64,000 bases of DNA from Acinetobacter courvalinii (GCF_014635545.1 NZ_BMDA01000001.1:760739-824738); one strand, 5' to 3'; shown: positions 26,764 through 35,990, counted from the first letter of the stretch. The notes: generated by a model from the letters alone, not told the origin. Program-made: numbers and translations.

Positions 26764-27786
26764 GTGAATCCATCTTTACCCGGAACCTACGTCAGTCTGA
26801 TGGCCGATGTGGTACAAAAATTAAATATTTCTCCCGAGCAATTACTGGAAGGAAGTGGCGTTGGCGTCGAGCAACTTTCAGAACCGTTTTGGTATTTAGA
26901 TTTTGATATCTTCAATAATTTATTGAATCGAGCGGTTGAACTCACCCATGAACCTGCGTTGGGCGTCTATCTCGGATTACAAATGACCGTGTCATGCCAT
27001 GGCTCAGTTGGTCTGGCCGCCATGGTTTCACAAAATCTTGGTGAAGCACTGAATGTCATGGAGCAGTTTATTGGTCTGCGTTGTCCTGCATTAAAACCGC
27101 GTCTTGAAGTTGAAAATGGACTGGCTTCACTTTATTTAGACCAGCCGATGACAAATTTTAAGATGGGGATTGTCGGCATGACCTTTCTGATGGTGGGCTT
27201 TGCGCAGATGTCCAATGCCATTACTGGAACTAAATTAAAGATTAAGGCCGAGCTGAATTATGTTGAACCTGCATTTTTACAGCAAGTTCAAGAGTTATTG
27301 CCTTGTGAGATCAGTTTTAATCAAGACCATAACCGACTGATTTTCCCTGAAAGTTACTTGGCACTGCCGCTGATTATGGCAGACCCCTTAGCTGCACGTT
27401 TGGCGCGAGAACAATGTAAACATGATTTGAATAAGTTGGTGGCTAAACGTGGTGAGAAACATCCACTCACGGCTTTGGTGCGTGAATTGCTTTTTGATGA
27501 GGTGGAAGGTTTTTTCAAAATGAAAGAGGTTGCAGATAAGCTGCATCTGACTGAGCGAACGTTACAGCGTCAATTGGCAAAAGAGGGAACCACTTTTCAG
27601 ATGCTCATGGATCAAGTTCGAGAGCGATATGCCAAAAAATTACTGAATCATCATGAATATAGTATTTCCTCTATTTCAGAAAAATTGGGTTACTCCGATG
27701 TTACCCATTTTACTCGTGCATTCAAACGCTGGGCAAATCAGACCCCAAAGCAATATCGCAATTTACGAGAAACGATCTCTAGTTAA
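26764..27786 (+). CDS. AraC-family transcriptional regulator (VirS/OruR-like)
   Basis: A 340-residue regulator with an N-terminal arabinose-binding-like domain of the OruR/VirS/ArgR type (residues about 20-210) and a C-terminal AraC double helix-turn-helix (about 235-330; M-K-E-V-A-D-K-L-H-L-T-E-R-T-L-Q-R-Q-L, then I-S-E-K-L-G-Y-S-D-V-T-H-F-T-R-A-F-K-R-W). The predicted start is the GTG at 26764. It is divergent from the SDR/di-iron/hydrolase/BVMO operon across 165 bp, as VirS is with the mymA operon in mycobacteria, so it probably activates that operon. The effector is unknown. Confidence 0.88.
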   Translation: MNPSLPGTYVSLMADVVQKLNISPEQLLEGSGVGVEQLSEPFWYLDFDIFNNLLNRAVELTHEPALGVYLGLQMTVSCHGSVGLAAMVSQNLGEALNVMEQFIGLRCPALKPRLEVENGLASLYLDQPMTNFKMGIVGMTFLMVGFAQMSNAITGTKLKIKAELNYVEPAFLQQVQELLPCEISFNQDHNRLIFPESYLALPLIMADPLAARLAREQCKHDLNKLVAKRGEKHPLTALVRELLFDEVEGFFKMKEVADKLHLTERTLQRQLAKEGTTFQMLMDQVRERYAKKLLNHHEYSISSISEKLGYSDVTHFTRAFKRWANQTPKQYRNLRETISS

Positions 27787-27859
27787 AACAACATATTTAA
27801 TTCCATACAAGAAAGCTGCAAGATGTCTTAACCAGAAATCGGGTGTAAAAGATACAATT

Positions 27860-29263
27860 CTAAGCTGCTGGTTGAGACAATCCGCCGCCTAAGGCTTTAT
27901 AAAGCTCGATCTGGTTATTCAACTTGGTTTGTTCCAGCATGAGCAAGCCTTGTTGGGCGGCATAAGCAGAACGTTGCGCATCCAGTACGGTCAGGTAACT
28001 GTCAATGCCTGCTCTAAAGCGAGCCGTGGATAATTTATAGGTGGTATCGGTTGCAGCAACCAAACGGCGTTGTGCACTCAAACGCTCATCAATATGAGCA
28101 CGGGCGGCAAGAGCATCATTCACTTCACGAAAAGCGGATTGAATGGCTTTTTCATAGTCGGAAACAGCAATTTTTTGCTCAGTTTCAGAAATTTTAATAT
28201 TAGCTTTACGCGTTCCCCAGTCAAAGATTGGAAGATCAATACTTGGTCCAACTGACCAGGAGAAGCCTCCTGATTTAAATAAATCTTTTAGATCTGCCGA
28301 TGCATAGCCAGCTGATCCTGTCAGACTAATGGTGGGGAACATACGTGCTTTTGCTACACCAATATTGGCTCCAGCAGCACGGAGTTGATATTCAGCAGCT
28401 TTTAGGTCTGGACGGTTATTCAGTAAATCACTGCTTAAGCCCGTTGCAAAGCGACTTTCAGCACTAATGGTTTTTACGGCTTGATGGGGCAGAAGATTTT
28501 GAGGAAGCGCTTGACCAGCCAACAGATCCAGTAGGTTTTGTGCTTGTGACACTTGAGTTTTATAGGCAGCAACATCATTTTGAGCTGTTTCAACCGATAT
28601 CTGTGCCTGTCGTAACGGGACTTCACTATCAATTCCGACATCAAAACGTTTCTTGTTGAGGTTAAAGGAATCAAGCTGGGCTTTTAAGGTTTGTTCAGCT
28701 AAGTTTAAATTGGCCTGGGCAAAGGCATAATTCAACCAAGCCTGGCTGACTTGACTCACCAGACTAATCTGAGTCGCATCTCTGGCACTCTGGGTGGCAA
28801 GGTAATGATTCAGTGCTGCATCTTTTAAACTTTGTACACGGCCCCAAAAATCCAGCTCATAAGCCGTCATCCCTAGTCCGACTTGAAAAGTTGAATAGGG
28901 ATTGTTTGGATTTACAGATGGATTCACCTGTCGTACCGCACTACCATTTGCTCCAATGGTAGACAGCTGCTCATTTTTACTGATCTGATATTGCTGTTGC
29001 GCACGCTGAATATTAAGTGTTGCAGTACGTAAATCACGGTTATGATTTAAACTGATTTCAATCACTTGTAACAAACGTGAATCAGAAAAAAATTGTTGAT
29101 AACCCTGATTGGCAATTGAATTTCCAGTTGTGGTTTGAGAAAAATTTTGTGGAATATTGGATTGAATTACCGGTTGAGGTGCCTGCAGATTCATACATGC
29201 CGTTAGGGCAATTGAAAGCGTAGACACTAGTAAGCCACGAGATAAGACAGTCGCTTTAGACAT
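27860..29263 (-). CDS. adeC: Outer-membrane efflux lipoprotein of the AdeABC-type pump
   Basis: A 467-residue TolC/OprM-type outer-membrane factor. The start is the ATG at 29263, preceded by GGAG (29269-29272); the frame extends only to a TTG. The signal peptide ends in a lipobox (S-I-A-L-T-A-C), giving a lipid-anchored Cys at about residue 23. Two repeated outer-membrane efflux domains follow, with the long coiled helices of the periplasmic tunnel. It lies 79 bp after adeB on the same strand, in the adeC position. Sequence alone cannot tell AdeC from AdeK; context favours AdeC. Confidence 0.88.
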   Translation of the reverse strand: MSKATVLSRGLLVSTLSIALTACMNLQAPQPVIQSNIPQNFSQTTTGNSIANQGYQQFFSDSRLLQVIEISLNHNRDLRTATLNIQRAQQQYQISKNEQLSTIGANGSAVRQVNPSVNPNNPYSTFQVGLGMTAYELDFWGRVQSLKDAALNHYLATQSARDATQISLVSQVSQAWLNYAFAQANLNLAEQTLKAQLDSFNLNKKRFDVGIDSEVPLRQAQISVETAQNDVAAYKTQVSQAQNLLDLLAGQALPQNLLPHQAVKTISAESRFATGLSSDLLNNRPDLKAAEYQLRAAGANIGVAKARMFPTISLTGSAGYASADLKDLFKSGGFSWSVGPSIDLPIFDWGTRKANIKISETEQKIAVSDYEKAIQSAFREVNDALAARAHIDERLSAQRRLVAATDTTYKLSTARFRAGIDSYLTVLDAQRSAYAAQQGLLMLEQTKLNNQIELYKALGGGLSQPAA

Positions 29264-29305
29264 GGTCTTCTCCAAATAAGATGAGGATAAATACAGAGGA
29301 GGAGT

Positions 29306-29331
29306 CAGAGGAAATCAATCGATTTCCTCTG
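29306..29331 (-). other. Intercistronic hairpin adeB/adeC
   Basis: A perfect 11-bp stem (CAGAGGAAATC at 29306-29316, GATTTCCTCTG at 29321-29331) with a 4-nt loop lies in the 79-bp gap. Without a clear T-run it may be a processing or partial-termination element that lowers adeC expression relative to adeAB. Confidence 0.5.
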
Positions 29332-29342
29332 CTCAATGTCAT

Positions 29343-32300
29343 TTAAGAGGGATTTTTCTGTTTCGGAGAAAATAGCTTTTCAACTGCGCCCAGAATAAAA
29401 ATGAAGAACACGGGTACAAAGAAGATTGCCAGAATCGTCGCGGAAATCATGCCGCCAAACACACCTGTCCCTAAGGCATGCTGTGTTTCTGAACTGGCAC
29501 CAGAAGCGATCACCAAGGGAATCACCCCACAGGTAAAGGCCAGTGATGTCATCAAAATCGGACGTAAACGCAGTTTGGCTGCGGCAACTGTGGCCTCAAT
29601 TAAACTCATGCCTTCTTCTTTCAGCATCTTGGCAAATTCGACGATCAAAATGGCGTTCTTGGCGGATAAACCAATAAGGGTAATCAGGCCAATTTTAAAG
29701 AACACATCGTTCATCAGTCCGCGTGACATAATTGCAATCACGGCACCAAAGATCCCCAAAGGCACCACTAGCATCACTGAAAGCGGAATGGCCCAACTTT
29801 CATAAAGTGCCGCAAGTACCAGAAACACCACCAGCATGGAGAGGGCCAGCAAGAATGCCATCTGAGATTCAGATTGCTTTTCCTGTAAGGATATACCGGT
29901 CCATTCATAACCAATGCCTTTTGGTAATTTGGCAATCAGGTTTTCCATTTCACGCATGGCATCGCCCGATGAGGTATCAAAGTTCGGAATACCGGCAATA
30001 CTCAACGATGGGCGACCGTTATAGCGGTTATATTGCTGTGGTGCTTTATTCCATTGTGGTGTGACCACTTCGGAGAGAGATACCAACTGTCCATTTGAGC
30101 CCATCACTTTCAGGTTTAAAATATCTTTTAATTGCATCCGTGATTTGGCTTCAACCTGTACAATCACTTGTTGCATACGTCCCTGATTAGGGAAGTCATT
30201 GATGTACATTGATCCCATTGAGGTTGAAATGATGTCGGAAACATCGGAGAACTTCACACCGAGAACATTCAATTTTGCACGGTCAATTTTTAAAGAAATA
30301 TTGTCGCCCTGTGGTAAGCCCTCATTCCAGACCATATAGAACTTTTTGTTCTTGGCGGCCATTTCCATGAGCTGGTCTTGTGCAGCCAGGAGTGCTGGCA
30401 TGCCTAAATTGCCACGGTCTTGTAAGCGTAAGCTGAAACCGGCAAAAGTCCCCAGCTCATCAATGGCCGGTGGAAGCACCGCCATGGTTGCACCTTCTTT
30501 ACTATGTGCCATGGTTGCATTGACCGCATTGGTCATTTCGCTGGCACTTGAAGTCCGCTCTTTAAAATCTTTGAGTGTGGTAAACGCCATTCCCACGTTT
30601 TGGCCTGCGCCACTAAAGCCCCAGCCCATAATGGTGGTATTGCTTTCCACGTTCGGATTGTCTTTTAAACTGTTTTCAAATTCGTTGATTACAGCTCGGG
30701 TTCTTTCAGCTGTGGCATCAGAAGGTAACTGGAAGGTGGTCAGAAACCAGCCCTGATCTTCTTCTGGCATAAAGGCAGTTGGCCAGTACTTCATGCCTGC
30801 AAAGGTGAGACCGGTAATCACCACAAAGATCGCCATCATTGGAAGACTATGCTTGATCACTTTCAGCAGGATCAATTCATACTTTTTGGTGACTTTATCG
30901 AAGCTACGGTCAAACCAGGCAAAGAAACCTTTCTTTTGATGATGCCCATCAATCGGTTTCAGGATGGTGGCACAGAGCGCAGGGGTCAGGATCAATGCCA
31001 ATAATGCCGAGAACAGAATCGATACGGACATGGTTAGGGTAAACTGTTGATAGATGATGCCGACCGAACCACTGGCAAAGGCCATGGGTAAGAATACTGC
31101 AGCCAAGACCAGGGTAATCCCGATAATTGGACTGGTGATTTCCTTCATGGCCTTGGATGTGGCTTCTTTGGGTGGAAGCCCTTCAGTTGCCATAATCCGT
31201 TCGACGTTTTCCACTACCACAATTGCATCATCGACAATAATACCAATGGCCAACACCATACCAAACATGGTCAGTACGTTAATCGAGAAGCCAGCCATGA
31301 GCATGACTGCAAAGGTACCCAGCAGGGCAATGGGGGCAACAATTGCCGGAATCAGGGTATAACGCACATTGTGCAAGAACAGATACATCACGATGAAAAC
31401 CAGTACCATGGCTTCCAGTAAAGTATGAATCACTTTTTCGATTGAAATTTTAACAAAGGGTGCCGTGTCATAAGGAATACTGAACTGCATACCTTCAGGC
31501 AGGTTGAGTTTTAATTCTTCAATCTTGGCTCTGACCCCTTCGGCTGTTTTCACTGCATTGGCACCCGGACTGAGCTGGATTGCAGCCGCTGTTGCGGGTT
31601 GACCATTTTCTAAAATTGCAAAGTTATAGGCTTGCGACCCCATCTCAACCTTGGCAACATCCGACAGTCTGATGACACTGCCGCTTGTTTTACTTTTAAG
31701 ACTGATATTCTTAAATTGTTCAACATCACCGAGCTGGCCTTCAGCAGACAAGGGCACGGTAATCAATTGGCCTTTTAACGCAGGGAGATCACCGAGTCGG
31801 CCAGGGGCAATCTCGACATTGTTCTCGCGAATCGCATTGTTGACATCACTGATGGATAGGCCATAAGACACCAGTTTGTTTGGGTCAACCCAAATACGCA
31901 TGGCTTTTTCAGCACCGAAGGATTGAACCTTACCCACGCCTTCAACACGTTTCAGTTCTTCCACCACATTACGGACCAGATAGTCACTCAGGTCAACTTC
32001 TGAATATTGTCCTTTGGGCGAGTTGATTCCGACCAGCATCAGGAAGCCTGATGAAGAGGCTTCGACCTGTAAACCCTGTTGGCGAACCACTTGGGGAAGA
32101 CGCGCTTCAACGGCTTTGATCTTGTTCTGAACATCTACCTGTGCCATTTCAACATCTGTACCGGGTTTAAAGGTCGCCGAAATCTCTGCGGTACCCGAGG
32201 TATCTGTGGTTGAGCTGTAATACAGCAGGTTTTTTACGCCGGATAATTCCCGCTCAATCAGGGTGACCACACTGTCATTGATGGTCTTGGGTGTCGCGCC

Positions 32301-32456
32301 GGGATAAGTGGCACTAATATTGACTTGAGGCGGCGCCACGCTTGGAAAGCGGGCAATCGGGAGTTTCGGAATACTCAGTAGCCCAAACAATATAATGAAA
32401 ATCGCAATCACCCATGCAAATACAGGGCGGCGAATGAAGAATTGTGACATCATCAT
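29343..32456 (-). CDS. adeB: RND multidrug efflux transporter AdeB
   Basis: The inner-membrane proton-drug antiporter of the pump, about 1036 residues. The N-terminus (M-S-Q-F-F-I-R-R-P-V-F-A-W) and long internal stretches match what I recall of Acinetobacter baumannii AdeB more closely than AdeJ or AdeG. There are twelve membrane helices with two large periplasmic loops; the helix-4 proton-relay acidic pair is in G-I-I-V-D-D-A-I-V-V-V-E-N-V. Three tandem ATGs (32456, 32453, 32450) follow GGAG and overlap the adeA stop, so the exact start is uncertain by two residues. Known AdeABC substrates include aminoglycosides, tetracyclines, fluoroquinolones and tigecycline. Confidence 0.96.
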   Translation of the reverse strand: MMMSQFFIRRPVFAWVIAIFIILFGLLSIPKLPIARFPSVAPPQVNISATYPGATPKTINDSVVTLIERELSGVKNLLYYSSTTDTSGTAEISATFKPGTDVEMAQVDVQNKIKAVEARLPQVVRQQGLQVEASSSGFLMLVGINSPKGQYSEVDLSDYLVRNVVEELKRVEGVGKVQSFGAEKAMRIWVDPNKLVSYGLSISDVNNAIRENNVEIAPGRLGDLPALKGQLITVPLSAEGQLGDVEQFKNISLKSKTSGSVIRLSDVAKVEMGSQAYNFAILENGQPATAAAIQLSPGANAVKTAEGVRAKIEELKLNLPEGMQFSIPYDTAPFVKISIEKVIHTLLEAMVLVFIVMYLFLHNVRYTLIPAIVAPIALLGTFAVMLMAGFSINVLTMFGMVLAIGIIVDDAIVVVENVERIMATEGLPPKEATSKAMKEITSPIIGITLVLAAVFLPMAFASGSVGIIYQQFTLTMSVSILFSALLALILTPALCATILKPIDGHHQKKGFFAWFDRSFDKVTKKYELILLKVIKHSLPMMAIFVVITGLTFAGMKYWPTAFMPEEDQGWFLTTFQLPSDATAERTRAVINEFENSLKDNPNVESNTTIMGWGFSGAGQNVGMAFTTLKDFKERTSSASEMTNAVNATMAHSKEGATMAVLPPAIDELGTFAGFSLRLQDRGNLGMPALLAAQDQLMEMAAKNKKFYMVWNEGLPQGDNISLKIDRAKLNVLGVKFSDVSDIISTSMGSMYINDFPNQGRMQQVIVQVEAKSRMQLKDILNLKVMGSNGQLVSLSEVVTPQWNKAPQQYNRYNGRPSLSIAGIPNFDTSSGDAMREMENLIAKLPKGIGYEWTGISLQEKQSESQMAFLLALSMLVVFLVLAALYESWAIPLSVMLVVPLGIFGAVIAIMSRGLMNDVFFKIGLITLIGLSAKNAILIVEFAKMLKEEGMSLIEATVAAAKLRLRPILMTSLAFTCGVIPLVIASGASSETQHALGTGVFGGMISATILAIFFVPVFFIFILGAVEKLFSPKQKNPS

Positions 32457-33598
32457 TGAGCTCCCTGTGCTGCTGGGACTTTCCAGTTGCTAATCTCAAG
32501 TTTTTGATTCGGCTGGATACGGTCAATACCTTCTACAATCACTTTCTCGCCTGCTTTTAAACCTTTATTGGCGATATAAAACTGGTCATAGGGCTGTCCC
32601 AGTTCAATTGGACGTATCTCTGCTGCACCTTTGTTATTGAGTACATAAACTTGCGGTTCACCATTGATATTGCGTTGTACCGCTTGTGCCGGGATTAATA
32701 ATGCTTGCGGGATAGAAGCACGGTCAATATTGACACGGACATACATGCCGGGTAGCAATTTTCTTTCAGGATTCTGAACTTCGATCCGGATGGTCACATC
32801 TCCGGTTTCAGGATCCACATTAATGTCTTCAAATAGCATTTTTGCCGTGACGTTATACGCTTGTCCGTGACTATTGGAGATACGTACAGTTTTTTCATTA
32901 TTGGCAGACAACTCGCCACTTTGTAGCGCGGCCTGTAAACGTTCGTATTCACCAATCGACTGTTTTACATCGACATAGACTTTATCAATTTGCTGTACGG
33001 TTGCCATGGTATTGGCATCACCTTGGCTGACCAAAGCACCTTCGGTCACAAATGACTGTCCAATACGTCCCGAAATCGGGGCACGCACTGTGGCATATTG
33101 CAGGTTCAGATTCTGACGGGTGAGGAGCGCTTTCATCTGGGCGACATCAGCCAAGGCCTGACGGTATTCAGCTTGGGCATTACTGACCTCCTGCTTACTG
33201 ATTGCGTTACTTGGCAATAGTTGTTCATAGCGTTCCAGCTGCACTTTTAAACGTGTTACCTCAGCTTCGGCCTTGTTCAGCGAGGCTTTGTTGCTGTTTA
33301 CATCGGCCTGAAAGGTTTCGGCATTAATTTTATAAAGTGCTTGTCCTGCTTTGACTTCACTGCCTTGTCGGAACAAGACTTTTTCAATAATGCCGCCCAC
33401 CTGAGGACGGATTTCTGCCGTCCGGAACGCCTGGACACGTGCCGGCAGGTTCTCGCTAAAGCCCACCGATTGCGGTTGGATATTTAAAATGCTGACTTTG
33501 GCCGGCGGTGTTTCAGCGGGTTTTGCCTGCTCGGAACCACAACCTTGCAGTATAAATCCGATGGATAAAAATAATGGAAGTAAGAGCTGCTTTTGCAT
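32453..33598 (-). CDS. adeA: RND efflux periplasmic adaptor (membrane fusion lipoprotein) AdeA
   Basis: A 381-residue membrane-fusion protein. The real start is the ATG at 33598 (M-Q-K-Q-L-L-L-P-L-F); the frame continues upstream to 33715 through the regulatory region, which is not credible. The signal peptide ends in the lipobox F-I-L-Q-G-C, giving a lipidated Cys near residue 20. Lipoyl, alpha-hairpin and beta-barrel domains follow in the usual order. Its stop overlaps the adeB start. It is divergent from adeR, with the tandem AdeR box about 67 bp upstream of its start. Confidence 0.94.
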   Translation of the reverse strand: MQKQLLLPLFLSIGFILQGCGSEQAKPAETPPAKVSILNIQPQSVGFSENLPARVQAFRTAEIRPQVGGIIEKVLFRQGSEVKAGQALYKINAETFQADVNSNKASLNKAEAEVTRLKVQLERYEQLLPSNAISKQEVSNAQAEYRQALADVAQMKALLTRQNLNLQYATVRAPISGRIGQSFVTEGALVSQGDANTMATVQQIDKVYVDVKQSIGEYERLQAALQSGELSANNEKTVRISNSHGQAYNVTAKMLFEDINVDPETGDVTIRIEVQNPERKLLPGMYVRVNIDRASIPQALLIPAQAVQRNINGEPQVYVLNNKGAAEIRPIELGQPYDQFYIANKGLKAGEKVIVEGIDRIQPNQKLEISNWKVPAAQGAQ

Positions 33599-33620
33599 GC
33601 TGTCCAAACCTTGGGAGTTC

Positions 33621-33711
33621 TTGATGCTGCTATTATTTTCGCGCTGTGTGTAACGACCATCGGTGAAGTGTGGAAAAAGTGTGGAGATCCGGAGATAAAT
33701 CGGCGTATCAT
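33621..33711. promoter_or_regulatory. adeA/adeR divergent promoter with tandem AdeR box (copy A)
   Basis: Two direct repeats, AAGTGTGGAA (33666-33675) and AAGTGTGGAG (33677-33686), are separated by one base, giving an 11-bp period. This matches the tandem AAGTGTGGAG-type AdeR site reported for A. baumannii. TTGATGCTGCTATT (33621-33634) lies on the adeA side and GCGTATCAT (33703-33711, containing a TATCAT -10-like hexamer) on the adeR side. The whole arrangement recurs at 34794-34884 with identical spacing. Confidence 0.8.
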
Positions 33712-33744
33712 GCAAAGAGATTGAAATTATCCGGTGACTGATTC

Positions 33745-34473
33745 ATGTTTGAAGCCTCATTTTCTTTTGATTGCCGTGATAAGCAGATTCTCGTCGTAGA
33801 AGATGAGTATGATATTGGCGATATTATTGAGCATTACTTAAAACGTGAAGGTATGCAGGTACTCCGCGCCATGAATGGCAAGCAAGCCATTGAAATCCAT
33901 GCATCGCAGCCGATTGACCTGATCTTGCTGGATATTAAATTACCTGAGCTCAATGGCTGGGAAGTGCTGAGCAAAATCCGCCAGAAAGCCCAAACGCCCG
34001 TCATTATGCTGACCGCATTGGATCAGGATATTGATAAAGTCATGGCCCTGCGCATTGGTGCAGATGATTTTGTGGTCAAACCGTTCAATCCGAATGAGGT
34101 GGTGGCACGTGTGCAAGCCGTGCTGAGAAGGGCTCAACAAAATCAGCAGGCACAAAATAGAAATCTGCTTTATAAGAATATTGAGATTCACTCGGATTTA
34201 CACAGCGTCTATATCCGTCAGCAGGACAAAAAAATCATGCTCAATCTCACCTTGACCGAGTATAAGATCCTGCTGCTGATGATCGATCAGCCTTATAAAG
34301 TTTTTACCCGCGGGGAGCTGATGAATCATTGCTTGCCTGACAGTGATGCGCTGGAACGGACGGTAGACAGTCATGTCAGTAAATTAAGGAAGAAACTGGA
34401 AGAACACGGTTTGCAAAATATGCTGATCAATGTGCGCGGAGTCGGCTATCGGCTGGACCATCCTGCGCAGTGA
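33745..34473 (+). CDS. adeR: Response regulator AdeR
   Basis: A 242-residue OmpR-family regulator. The receiver domain occupies residues about 13-125, with the phospho-acceptor Asp63 in L-L-D-I-K-L-P-E-L-N and the acidic pocket E19-D20. The winged-helix DNA-binding domain spans about 145-238 (T-L-T-E-Y-K-I; R-T-V-D-S-H-V-S-K-L-R-K-K-L). It controls adeABC through the tandem box just upstream. Unusually, its partner adeS is not next: a gene on the opposite strand intervenes. Confidence 0.95.
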   Translation: MFEASFSFDCRDKQILVVEDEYDIGDIIEHYLKREGMQVLRAMNGKQAIEIHASQPIDLILLDIKLPELNGWEVLSKIRQKAQTPVIMLTALDQDIDKVMALRIGADDFVVKPFNPNEVVARVQAVLRRAQQNQQAQNRNLLYKNIEIHSDLHSVYIRQQDKKIMLNLTLTEYKILLLMIDQPYKVFTRGELMNHCLPDSDALERTVDSHVSKLRKKLEEHGLQNMLINVRGVGYRLDHPAQ

Positions 34474-34499
34474 GCATATTTTGACTGTGTACGGTTTTT

Positions 34500-34781
34500 T
34501 TAATTCAAATCATCAGATTTCTTCTTATGCGATTTAAACGATGAAAACAGTCGTTTAAATCCAGTCTTGATTCTGTCCCAATATTCTTTGCCTAATAGTG
34601 CAATAACGATCAATAACAGGATTTCACCACCAATTGCCATTGCTGTCATGATCAATGCTTTATGTGGGATGTCTAAGAATGGAACGATTGGAAAGGCAAT
34701 CCAGTAAGCGATGACAATGGCCAAAAGAAAGAAGCCTATTTTCTTGCGTAGGTTGAGTTTTGATTTATGCATTTCGGTCAC
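34500..34781 (-). CDS. Small two-helix membrane protein between adeR and adeS
   Basis: A 93-residue product from the GTG at 34781, or 90 residues from the ATG at 34772; neither start has a strong ribosome-binding site. It has two hydrophobic helices (about residues 14-36 and 43-64) and a lysine-rich C-terminal tail, suggesting an inner-membrane protein with a positively charged cytoplasmic end. It resembles small Acinetobacter membrane proteins I cannot name with confidence. It converges on adeR, and its start faces a second copy of the adeA/adeR promoter exactly as adeA does, so AdeR control is likely. Function unknown. Confidence 0.75.
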   Translation of the reverse strand: MTEMHKSKLNLRKKIGFFLLAIVIAYWIAFPIVPFLDIPHKALIMTAMAIGGEILLLIVIALLGKEYWDRIKTGFKRLFSSFKSHKKKSDDLN

Positions 34782-34793
34782 ATCAATAAAATT

Positions 34794-34884
34794 TTGATGC
34801 TGCTATTTTTGGAAAGGTTTGAGGAGCAATGATCTTTAAAGTGTGGAAAAAGTGTGTAAATCACTAAAAAAATCAGCGTATCAT
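34794..34884. promoter_or_regulatory. Second copy of the AdeR-box divergent promoter (copy B), upstream of adeS
   Basis: Direct repeats AAGTGTGGAA (34839-34848) and AAGTGTGTAA (34850-34859) are again separated by one base. TTGATGCTGCTATT (34794-34807) and GCGTATCAT (34876-34884) lie at exactly the same distances from the box as in copy A (45 and 37 bp). Counted by eye, 66 of 91 positions match copy A without indels. It lies between the small membrane protein gene (leftward) and adeS (rightward). Confidence 0.75.
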
Positions 34885-34919
34885 ATGAAAAAGTTAGGTT
34901 AATTGATTGGAAAAATCCA

Positions 34920-35990
34920 ATGAAGAATAAGTCAGGTATTAGTAAACAGTTGTTTATCGCATTAAGTATCGTGAACTTAAGCGTGACGCTGTTTTCTATT
35001 TTGCTTGGCTATTTTATTTATAACTATGCGATTGATGTGGGTTGGATCACTTTAAGTTCCTTGCAGGAAGATTGGACCGAATTTCATTTTGTCGACTGGA
35101 TTTGGCTATCTACAGTGATTTTTTGTGGTGGGGTCATTTCCATCATTATCGGCATGCATCTGGCTCAGCGCTTTATTAAACCCATTAATTTTCTTGCCGA
35201 AGCGGCCAAGCAGATCAGTCAGGGAAATCTTTCTGCGCGAGCAGATGACCGTCACATTCATTCCACTGAAATTGCAGAACTGATGCATAATTTTAATAAC
35301 ATGGCGCAGAAGCTGGAAAGTTCGGTTGAAAATGCACTGGTCTGGAATGCTGCCATCGCGCATGAGCTGCGAACACCGATCACCATTTTGCAGGGCCGTT
35401 TACAAGGTATTCTGGATGGTGTGTTTAAACCGGATGAAGCCTTATTCAAAAGCCTGCTCAGTCAGGTGGAAGGCTTATCTCATCTGGTCGAAGACCTGCG
35501 AACCTTGAGTCTGATTGAAAACCAGCAACTCAGATTAAATTATGAAATGGTTGATTTTAAAGCACTGACTGAAAAAGTATTAAAACTGTTTGAACAGCGT
35601 TTACAACAGGCACAGATCGAACCCGTACTTGAGATTCCTGCTATACAGGTGCATTGTGACCGTCGTCGTATCGAGCAGGTATTAATGGCCCTGATTGATA
35701 ATGCAATCCGTTATGCCAATGCCGGAAAACTCAACATTTCTTTGACAAAAGATGCTCAAAACTGGATTTTGCAGGTGGCCGATGCAGGTCCGGGTATCGC
35801 AGCACAATATCAGCAACATTTATTCAATCCGTTCTTTAGACTGGAACAGTCCAGAAATAAAGAGTTTGGAGGAACAGGACTGGGGCTGGCGGTTGTCCAT
35901 GCGATTGTAATTGCGCATGATGGTCGCATTGAATATAGCAATCCTGCTCATAATAGTGTGTTTACGATTTATCTGCCTGTTCACGTTTAA
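34920..35990 (+). CDS. adeS: Sensor histidine kinase AdeS
   Basis: A 356-residue inner-membrane kinase paired with AdeR. Membrane helices lie at about residues 11-36 and 60-82, bounding a short periplasmic loop. A HAMP linker follows (about 83-135), then the H-box with His149 in A-I-A-H-E-L-R-T-P-I-T, the same number as in A. baumannii AdeS; Thr153, a position known for activating mutations, is wild-type. N-, G1- and G2-box elements follow (D-N-A-I-R-Y-A; D-A-G-P-G-I; G-G-T-G-L-G-L-A). It has its own upstream AdeR-type promoter. Confidence 0.95.
   Translation: MKNKSGISKQLFIALSIVNLSVTLFSILLGYFIYNYAIDVGWITLSSLQEDWTEFHFVDWIWLSTVIFCGGVISIIIGMHLAQRFIKPINFLAEAAKQISQGNLSARADDRHIHSTEIAELMHNFNNMAQKLESSVENALVWNAAIAHELRTPITILQGRLQGILDGVFKPDEALFKSLLSQVEGLSHLVEDLRTLSLIENQQLRLNYEMVDFKALTEKVLKLFEQRLQQAQIEPVLEIPAIQVHCDRRRIEQVLMALIDNAIRYANAGKLNISLTKDAQNWILQVADAGPGIAAQYQQHLFNPFFRLEQSRNKEFGGTGLGLAVVHAIVIAHDGRIEYSNPAHNSVFTIYLPVHV

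Noticed and set aside
29264-29275. TTG-started extension of AdeC
   Set aside because: It would use the ribosome-binding site itself as coding sequence; the ATG at 29263 has GGAG at proper spacing.
33599-33715. N-terminal extension of AdeA to 33715
   Set aside because: It would translate through the AdeR box and promoter and place the lipoprotein signal peptide internally; the ATG at 33598 gives a normal lipoprotein.
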